Part shown: positions 58,001 to 64,000 of the stretch, piece after piece
Numbering within the stretch: position 1 is the stretch's first letter
Layout of the letters: every line of letters starts with the position of its first letter
Assembly (NCBI GenBank): GCA_018398815.1
Contig: CM031626.1
Coordinates: 40,782,367-40,846,366, forward strand
Source: Conus ventricosus
Lineage: Eukaryota > Mollusca > Gastropoda > Neogastropoda > Conidae
Direction: 5' to 3'
DNA length: 64,000 nucleotides
Made by a program: the position numbers and the translations under genes
The notes under the pieces: generated by a model
Told to the model about the DNA's origin: nothing
Database searches by the model: none
What the model saw: the letters and a program-made list of their open reading frames with translations, nothing else

Positions 58001-58707
58001 GATCAGAACTAGTTTGTTTTACTTTGATGGAAATAACTATTGGTAAATGATCACTGCCTAGGGAGTCTTTAAGTGTGTTCCATTCACAACTTGGAGCGAT
58101 TGCAGCCGACATGAGAGTTAGGTCTATCGCTGAAGCCCGATGATATGAAATATCGGGATTCGAGTGACACTACCATCATTCAGTATACAGAGTGAAGAGT
58201 CTACTACATTTTCAAGGAATCTGTTATGCGTTATGATTTTGCACTCATTATCCCAAAAGGGGGCGTGTGAATTGAAATCACCTGCAATTAGCCACTTATC
58301 GTTTTGGTCTTGTAAAGTACGAATCCACTCTGTGTTTTGATTGTCAGGACCTTTTGGCAAATAAACCGACAATATGTTCAGTATCAATGATCCATGGAAT
58401 TTGCTTTTACTGCACAAGCATTTATGTTTTTATGTCTTTTGAAAAAGGTGTATCTATTTCGAGGTATTCTACATCTTGTCGAATGTACAATGCGGTACCA
58501 ACCCTTCCCGTTTCATCATTGTTTTGGTATATTGGTGGGTTAGTAAAAGTTTTGGATTTTTGGAAGCTTTTGTTCATGTACATTAAGAGATTGTAATACT
58601 AATGCTGGGTAGATATTATCTGAGAGATGTTGAATCAGCTCCTGAATATTTGTTGATATTGATCTGCAATTCCATTGCAATATGTTTACATTTTTTGGTC
58701 TTGTCAT
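55089..58707 (-). pseudogene. Retrotransposon ORF2: AP endonuclease, reverse transcriptase, RNase H, broken in several places
   Basis: It starts MTRPKNVNILQWNCRS at 58707, the QWNCRS block being the first strand of APE-like endonucleases. A stop and shift near 58540 follow. Then come AGDFNSHAPFWDNE (about 58285-58245) and, after a shift near 58130, GSDHLPI (about 58058-58036), both endonuclease active-site blocks. The RT domain reads NNYRPVALTS, FFDIRKAYDQVWHSKL, GIPQGGVIAPILFN and QYADDICIW (about 56650-56620), with the catalytic Asp pair kept. It is interrupted near 57180-57290, 56580 and 56440. The last part (55640-55089) has FTAELIAI, FCVDSKSVLQAL and IPSHCGLAANERVDRLAKNG, the RNase H signature with Glu, Asp and the His-containing block. 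Reverse-transcribing function is lost in this copy. Confidence 0.85.
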
Positions 58708-58966
58708 GTTCTTTATAATTGTATACTATATCACCAGAATTTAAAAAAAAAGAAAAGAAAGTAACAACACTAAATATATAACAAATTTCAACAAGGATAG
58801 ATAGGGAAAAAAAGAGGGGAAATGTTTCAGGGATTGTGAAAAATGGCACAAAATATTGAATGTCAATCTCCAACGATCAAAACATTTCTGATGCTGAATA
58901 AATAACAACTCTACAAATCATTGTGCTAGAATAATGTCTTCAGCATCTTAGACTGTTTGAAAGTAT

Positions 58967-60220
58967 TTATTCCCACTGTGTTAGCACGTCAAAATAGTTC
59001 CACCAGGGGCCATGGAAGGGGCGGCCGAGATCCCTAGGATTGTAGTGAAAGGAATCTTCCCATGATGGATACCGTGCGGGGTGTTGTTTTTGGGGCCTCT
59101 TGGGTTTAGACCATAGCATTCTGTTGAGGTGTCTGCCGATGTTACGGGCAACGACGCTGGTTCCCGTCCATGTCAGATGAATGCCATCACGCTGGGTTCC
59201 AGTGTTTGCCCGAAGAGTGTCATGACTGACGAAGCTCACGTTTGGGGTGTCAAATAGGTCTGCCGTGGTGGTCGCATTGAACAGGTTGCGTTTCATCTCC
59301 AGCTCTTCGTGTTTAACAGGGGCGATTTTGCTCACAACGATCTTTGAGAGGGGGTTTTCTTTTGAGATCTCCTTGATTGTTTCAGTGAAGGTTTTGCTCG
59401 TCTTGGTAGCATCACTGTTTTTTATTTCGTTTATGCCGCAATGGATTACGATTACTTCTGGGTGTTTGTCTGTGGAGGTTGCTCTTTGCAGGGACGGTTG
59501 GATTTCTTTGGTCGTAAAAGTGTTCATAGATGTTGATTGAAAACCATATGAGGCTCCCAGTCTTTCCCCATCCACTCTTTTCAGTACAGAGTCGTGTAGA
59601 AGAAGAACATTTGGCAAGTCCTGCTTGTTTTCTTTTTTTACTCCCTTCCTTCCAGAGTTCGAATTCGTGACGTCATTCTTCTTCTTCTTTGCGTCATTTT
59701 TGGAGAACATTTCTGTCGTAGTGCTCGGTGTAGTTCGATTTGTCGTTTTTTCTTTATATTTTGAGCTTTTATTTTGTTTTTCTTTATCAGCATCTCTTTC
59801 TGTTGAAACCGACGCCACCACCTCTGCAAATGTAGGCATACATTTTGAGGGACTCCAACGCGAAGCAGTAGGTTTTGGATTGTTGGGTGGTACAGGAGTG
59901 TTCCATTTTCGGATCAACTCGTTTTGATTTTCTATTGTTTTTTCGAGCACAGAAATTCGATCCGACATACTTGTTATAAGTGTTTTTAAAACACCAACCT
60001 CATTTAACAGATCCGGCAGTGCACGAGCGGAGCAGATGTTCTCAGGCCGTTGCTCTGGATTGCCTGTGGTTTGGCAGGCCTTGGTTTGAGTTGATCGCTC
60101 CGAATTTTCACTTCCCAAATTCAGAGTCGTTGTAGATTTCTTTGGGGACCTGCATGCATTTTCTGATTTCGGGTTTGAAGCGTGACTACCCGAAATCTTT
60201 GTTCTCCGAGATCTCCTCAT
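58967..60220 (-). CDS. Retrotransposon ORF1: coiled coil plus SGNH/GDSL esterase-like domain, intact
   Basis: 417 residues from ATG 60220 to the stop at 58967, without interruption. The N-terminus (1-60) is Lys/Ser/Thr-rich. Residues about 68-106 (LPDLLNEVGVLKTLITSMSD onward) form heptads typical of a trimeric coiled coil. Residues 110-200 are basic and low complexity. Residues 203-370 look like an SGNH hydrolase: block I is LLHDSVLKRV with Ser211 (GDS replaced by HDS), block III is IHCGINEIKN at 259-268 (GxND replaced by GINE), and block V is RDGIHLTWTG with Asp345 and His348. In the CR1/L2 group such ORF1 proteins bind nucleic acid and form particles with LINE RNA. Hydrolase activity here is only inferred. 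It could be expressed from its own leader, which carries a YY1-like site. Confidence 0.8.
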   Translation of the reverse strand: MRRSRRTKISGSHASNPKSENACRSPKKSTTTLNLGSENSERSTQTKACQTTGNPEQRPENICSARALPDLLNEVGVLKTLITSMSDRISVLEKTIENQNELIRKWNTPVPPNNPKPTASRWSPSKCMPTFAEVVASVSTERDADKEKQNKSSKYKEKTTNRTTPSTTTEMFSKNDAKKKKNDVTNSNSGRKGVKKENKQDLPNVLLLHDSVLKRVDGERLGASYGFQSTSMNTFTTKEIQPSLQRATSTDKHPEVIVIHCGINEIKNSDATKTSKTFTETIKEISKENPLSKIVVSKIAPVKHEELEMKRNLFNATTTADLFDTPNVSFVSHDTLRANTGTQRDGIHLTWTGTSVVARNIGRHLNRMLWSKPKRPQKQHPARYPSWEDSFHYNPRDLGRPFHGPWWNYFDVLTQWE

Positions 60221-60275
60221 ATTAGTTGTAGAGTTGCAAAAATTCAGCAGAGCAGCTTACAGTTATTGTTTTGAT

Positions 60276-60287
60276 GTCGCCATCTTG
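60276..60287 (-). promoter_or_regulatory. YY1-like site at the retrotransposon 5' end
   Basis: Minus strand CAAGATGGCGAC, within about 5-15 bp of the presumed 5' end. Human L1 has a YY1 site at the same place (CAAGATGGCCG), where it sets the start point of transcription. Functional similarity is inference from sequence and position. Confidence 0.45.
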
Positions 60288-60289
60288 AT

Positions 60290-60291
<2 letters not shown>

Positions 60292-60337
<46 letters not shown>

Positions 60338-60477
60338 TTTATTTAATGTCTGTATGATTTGTTTGCTCATTGATATAAATGATATTTATGTACACCGTAT
60401 GTAGCTTGCATCAGTAGTGCCTGTAACCAGAGTATGATATTTGTGTATGTTGTATGTGTCCAGGTTATATATGTCTA

Positions 60478-60515
<38 letters not shown>

Positions 60516-60534
60516 TTGTGTGTGTGTGTATGTG

Positions 60535-60595
<61 letters not shown>

Positions 60596-60757
60596 ATGTG
60601 TGTACCTCATTTGTAAGATGTATATTTCTAGTGTTAAGAGTGCGTTCACCTTGACACATGCTGAGTGCATATATGTAAGAAGTGTGTGCCTTGTGGGTAG
60701 AGTGTCTATGTCTATATTTGTAAAAGTCATGTGAATGATGTAATGTGGAACCATATA

Positions 60758-60828
<71 letters not shown>
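60292..60828. repeat. Microsatellite cluster: (TG)n, (GA)n, (TG)n, (TA)n
   Basis: TG at 60292-60336, GA at 60481-60508, TG at 60518-60594 and TA at about 60755-60828, separated by unique DNA with many TGTATG words. Confidence 0.95.
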
Positions 60829-60831
<3 letters not shown>

Positions 60832-60882
60832 AGTTGCTGGAATGGTGCTCAGTACTTATCCTTGGAATTTATTAGTTTTTGT
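60829..60882. repeat. 54-bp direct repeat, left copy
   Basis: GTAAGTTGCTGGAATGGTGC through TTATTAGTTTTTGTA is identical to 61458-61511. Here the (TA)n tract precedes it; at the right copy a (TA)n tract follows it. Confidence 0.85.
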
Positions 60883-61457
60883 AATTTAGTCCCTTGCGGA
60901 TTCATTCCAAGAACTGGCCCTCAGCACTTGTGTCTTAAGAGGTTTTCTTTTTATATTTTCTACTTTTCACAAGAAATTGTAGCATGTTTTGCTCTTTCAT
61001 GATTTTCTTTTGCTTCTTAGGTGGCACCTTTGGTTGGTTTTTTGAAAACTCGACAAACATACTACGGTATTGCACACCAGCCTTTTCTGGGATAGCATTC
61101 TTTGTAAAACCGAAAAGGCAGAGGAGTCAAATTAACACTTTCCGCGGTCACTGAGGAGAAACAGTCAGGTTTCGAAATATCGGTATCTGACCAGGAGTTA
61201 AGTGTTAGTGAGTTTCCTCCCTATTGGAGATTGTCTCCCCATTGGAGACTATAAGCTTGCTGAAGGCTCATTTTGAGAAGCATTTATTTTGTTTTTCCCC
61301 ATCCACCCACTTGAGCACATACTGTAAGTTAGGCGGAATTATCTACCACTGCAGATATGAATGCTTATCTCCCCCTATTTCTTCAGTCTAAGACATAAGA
61401 GCAAGCTTTGTTTATAATTGAATATTTCTTGCAGTCATTGCAACACCAAGCTGCTCT
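60883..61457 (+). other. Unique DNA between two direct repeats
   Basis: No coding evidence. One related word near 60905 (CCAAGAACTGGCCCTCAGCACTTGTGTCTTAAG) looks like a weaker copy of the direct repeat. Confidence 0.45.
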
Positions 61458-61510
61458 GTAAGTTGCTGGAATGGTGCTCAGTACTTATCCTTGGAATTTA
61501 TTAGTTTTTG

Positions 61511-61511
<1 letters not shown>
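61458..61511. repeat. 54-bp direct repeat, right copy
   Basis: Identical to 60829-60882, followed directly by a (TA)n tract at 61512-61538. Confidence 0.85.
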
Positions 61512-61541
<30 letters not shown>

Positions 61542-61823
61542 ACACACATTGTGTATCTATTATCTGTGTCTATTTATCTATCTGTCTATCTATCTGTCTG
61601 TTTTTCTATATATCTTTGTATCTTTAGCTGTCTATTTGTTTCTATCTATATATCTATCCATCTGTCGACATATCTCTCTATATCTTTGTTTATATCTCTC
61701 TCTCTATCTATCTGTCTGTCTATCTTTCTTTCTATCTGTCTATCTCTTTGTTTATTTCAGCACAATTTCATTAAAATACAGCCTGTTCAGGCAAGGCTGC
61801 AGGAAGAAAACCTATGTATGCGC

Positions 61824-61862
<39 letters not shown>
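61512..61862. repeat. (TA)n, (CTAT/CTGT)n and (GA)n microsatellites
   Basis: TA at 61512-61538, an irregular CTATCTGT tetranucleotide tract at 61553-61752, and GA at 61827-61862. Confidence 0.9.
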
Positions 61863-61867
<5 letters not shown>

Positions 61868-61868
<1 letters not shown>

Positions 61869-61970
61869 TTGATTGCGTTCTGCCTTTCTACACTGAAAGG
61901 GAATGTTGATTGCGTTCTGCCTTTCTACACTGAAAGAGAATGTTGATTGCGTTCTGCCCTTCTGCCCTGT
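61868..61970. repeat. 37-bp tandem repeat, 3 copies, next to exon 6
   Basis: GTTGATTGCGTTCTGCC starts at 61868, 61905 and 61942. The last copy ends about 30 bp before the exon 6 acceptor. Confidence 0.9.
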
Positions 61971-62000
61971 GTGTATTGTGTCTGTGCACTGTCTGTGCAG

Positions 62001-62119
62001 TCGTACGACCATCCAGCCTACCTGCCCACCCTCTACTGCTGTGAAGATGTGATGGCGGAAGGCATTCGGGAGATGGTGGAGGACATTCTCAGGGAGGTGT
62101 CCACAGAGCTGACTGAAGA
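62001..62119 (+). CDS. Gene B exon 6, amphipathic helix segment
   Basis: Acceptor GCACTGTCTGTGCAG (AG 61999-62000), donor GTGAGT at 62120. It begins in phase 0, as exon 5 ends, and leaves two bases (GA). It reads SYDHPAYLPTLYCCEDVM, then AEGIREMVEDILREVSTEL, TEE. Unlike the earlier exons this part is ordered: the second half has hydrophobic residues at helix spacing (I, M, V, I, L, V, L) between acidic ones, so it probably forms an amphipathic helix for binding a partner. At least one more exon must follow outside the window. This ordered segment is the best query for finding the family. Confidence 0.75.
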
Positions 62120-62131
62120 GTGAGTGCCTCC

Positions 62132-62132
<1 letters not shown>

Positions 62133-62185
<53 letters not shown>

Positions 62186-62200
62186 AAGGGGGGGGGGGGG
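62133..62200. repeat. (TG)n then G run after the exon 6 donor
   Basis: TG from 62133 to 62182, followed by a G run at 62188-62199. It begins 13 bp after the donor GT. Confidence 0.95.
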
Positions 62201-62967
62201 TGAGAGGGAGAATGAGGAAATGAAGGACGGGAGGATGTGTGTGTTCTTGTGTTTCTGACTTCTGTGCCCTGTTCATAGCATTGCTCATTCCGCTTCTACC
62301 CCCGCCCCCCTCCCTACATCTGTCCCTCCCCCTCCCCCACAACTCCTTTCATACACTGTTTGGAGTGGACGCTAGCTGTTTGTTCTGTAATGCCTCTTTG
62401 CTCATGCAGCTTTTACGCTTTAAAAAAAAAGTTATATCTTTTTCATGGATTAGAATTGGAAAAAAAAAAATCTGGGTTGGATAATTACAGGAATGTCTGG
62501 CACTCCAAGCCTGGCTTTACCTTACAGACTGTAAAGATTTCAGTAGTTCAGTTACCCTGTGTGGTGAACTGTTTCTATCCTTTCATTTTCAGGGTCGGGA
62601 TCTCTTTATGGGGGAGATACTTTTTTTTCTTTTTTTTTTCTTTTTTTCACCATGTGAGTTTGACAGCCCGGGGAAAAAAAAGGGGTTCTGTGTGGGGGAC
62701 CGGGCTGAAATGATTAAAACAAAAAACCCAAAAAAATTACCCCCCCCCCCCTCCCCCCCGTCCTCCTTGTCCCCTCCCTATCATAAATGCATACAACCAC
62801 ACCCAAACTCAGCCTGTCTGGAAGGGATTGTCCACAGGAAGCTGTGGAGAACTGGTGGTGATGAGGCAACCTGCAGAGGAGACGCTGCTCTGCTGGGTTG
62901 GCTTCCCATGTTGCTCACTGTGGAAAAAAAAAACAGACAAAAAAAAAGAAAAAAGACACGACCGATA
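62201..62967 (+). other. Gene B intron 6 DNA, nothing recognised
   Basis: C-rich, T-rich and A-rich runs (62298-62340, 62620-62648, 62738-62780, 62922-62950). No exon or element is supported. Confidence 0.45.
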
Positions 62968-63222
62968 TTAGGTAGGCACTCGAGGTCTGACCAGCGCATT
63001 GGGCTGATCTCGCATGTCAGACATCTGCTGAGTCGTAGCCACGAGACCCTCTTCTTCAGTTCTGTTGTCTTTTGTTGAGTCATTTATCCGTCAGCAGAAA
63101 TCGTGTGCTGTGTGGTCTCAGAACTTAGCGGATGTGTGTAGCGTATATGGCCCGGGTGCGGGTGCAGTGACGCCTCCCTGATGAAACTGAAACTGAACTC
63201 ACTGGTGAAAAAATAAAGAATG
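62968..63222 (+). mobile_element. SINE-like element, molluscan family, copy 2
   Basis: A head GGCACTCGAGGTCTGACCAG and CGCATTGGGCTGATCTCGCA at 62974-63013, then after an interval TAGCGGATGTGTGTAGCGTA, TATGGCCC, CAGTGACGCCTCCCTGATGA and ACTGAAACTGAAC, ending in GTGAAAAAATAAAG. The order matches a SINE I know from gastropod sequences, from memory. A stretch at about 63020-63120 may be divergent or inserted. 33130-33250 is a partial relative. Confidence 0.5.
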
Positions 63223-63427
63223 AATTTTTCTTTTCAAGCATTGGCAAAAGAGGAATTTTAGAACAAGAGTGGGCCACTGGCACACGTAGCATGCTAAATA
63301 TACTAAAAATGAAGTAGCAAACAACAACACCAAAACCAACCAAACAGCCCCACCCCCAAGAAAAGAAAAAGCAACTACGCACCCTTCCTCCCCAAATATA
63401 CACATAACATGCGCAGTGCATGTGCGG

Positions 63428-63431
<4 letters not shown>
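63223..63431 (+). other. Unique spacer
   Basis: Nothing recognised before the terminal microsatellites. Confidence 0.4.
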
Positions 63432-63496
<65 letters not shown>

Positions 63497-63600
63497 CACA
63501 CACACACCACACACACACACACACACTCATACACACATACACAAACACGCACACAAACACGCATTCTTACATATCCCCTCCCCCAACACACGCACACACA

Positions 63601-63631
<31 letters not shown>

Positions 63632-63640
63632 CTCCTCTCT

Positions 63641-63695
<55 letters not shown>

Positions 63696-63757
63696 TACCC
63701 CTCCACCAAGACACACACATACTCACACCCACATAAACACACACTACACACACCACA

Positions 63758-63798
<41 letters not shown>
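63432..63798. repeat. Compound (CA)n-(CT)n-(CA)n microsatellite
   Basis: CA at 63436-63600, CT at 63600-63690, CA at 63705-63798, with short interruptions. A G run follows at 63890-63917. Confidence 0.97.
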
Positions 63799-63799
<1 letters not shown>

Positions 63800-63886
63800 C
63801 TCATCATGTTAATTGCAGTGTAACTGTACATTGACAGAACTGTAATTTGACTGTAATACATAGCGTTTAAAAAAACACACAAACCA

Positions 63887-63917
<31 letters not shown>

Positions 63918-64000
63918 ACACGCATCACACATATGTATGCCAAACTTGCAATGTGGGTATCACCCCCACAACCCTGTTCCCTTCTCTCCTCTCCTGTAAC

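Larger units (their letters stand above)
54990..60290 (-). mobile_element. Non-LTR retrotransposon, antisense in intron 5 of gene B
   Basis: On the minus strand it carries an intact ORF1 (60220-58967) and a damaged ORF2 (about 58707-55089) with endonuclease, reverse transcriptase and RNase H, in canonical order with a 259-bp spacer. The 5' end is placed near 60290, where a GATCAAGATGGCGACATC leader abuts a TG microsatellite. The 3' end is uncertain, because no clear tail or target duplication was found around 54990. The EN-RT-RNase H layout fits the I superfamily (I, Nimb, Ingi, LOA), but ORF1 is of the esterase type known from CR1/L2. Near full length suggests an insertion that is not ancient. 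Confidence 0.8.

Overview
This is a 64 kb piece of a large, repeat-rich animal genome, most likely a mollusc and probably a gastropod. The evidence is spliced genes with GT/AG introns, very dense (TG)n/(GA)n microsatellites and minisatellites, non-LTR retrotransposons, tRNA-headed SINEs, and two copies of a short repeat that I recognise from memory as a molluscan SINE tail. The organism call is inference. A run of exactly 1000 N at 52238-53237 is a scaffold gap. I see no bacterial genes, operons or CRISPR arrays.

Only two host genes can be supported. Gene A is seen as its last coding exon, 7944-8847 (+), a GC-rich His/Gly/Ser/Pro-rich C-terminus like those of developmental transcription factors. 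It needs one frameshift near 8405-8450 to be read through. Gene B (+) starts at ATG 43434 and runs off the right end. Its six exons are 43434-43480, 44872-45024, 45856-45954, 47230-47393, 49892-50106 and 62001-62119. All five junctions keep one reading frame, giving 265 codons so far. The product is basic, Pro-rich and Met-rich with an acidic tract and is not recognised. Its splice sites sit inside UG repeats, and the donor of exon 4 has been copied several times into the following intron.

Between and inside the genes: 1-844 minisatellite; 1140-1932 composite SINE; 3556-5030 49-bp satellite; 5186-5488 and 10350-10645 long hairpins; 10909-11965 24-bp minisatellite; 12276-13245 piggyBac-like MITE with TTAA duplications; 19905-25628 six further tandem arrays; 27867-29838 hAT-like DNA transposon with 13-bp inverted termini and a BED-finger remnant; 30847-31638 candidate LTR with two perfect heat-shock elements next to a TATA-like box; 31795-33650 LINE and SINE debris; 35888-39460 degenerate 21-bp minisatellite; 39603-42480 SINE and LINE remnants.

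The 11.9 kb last visible intron of gene B holds a second copy of the composite SINE, the gap, and an antisense non-LTR retrotransposon (about 54990-60290). Its ORF1 is an intact coiled-coil plus SGNH-esterase protein. Its ORF2 (endonuclease, reverse transcriptase, RNase H) is broken by frameshifts. That pairing of domains is the most unusual protein-level observation here. At the DNA level the most interesting are the heat-shock-element LTR, the UG-embedded exons and the hairpin elements sharing a hammerhead-like motif.
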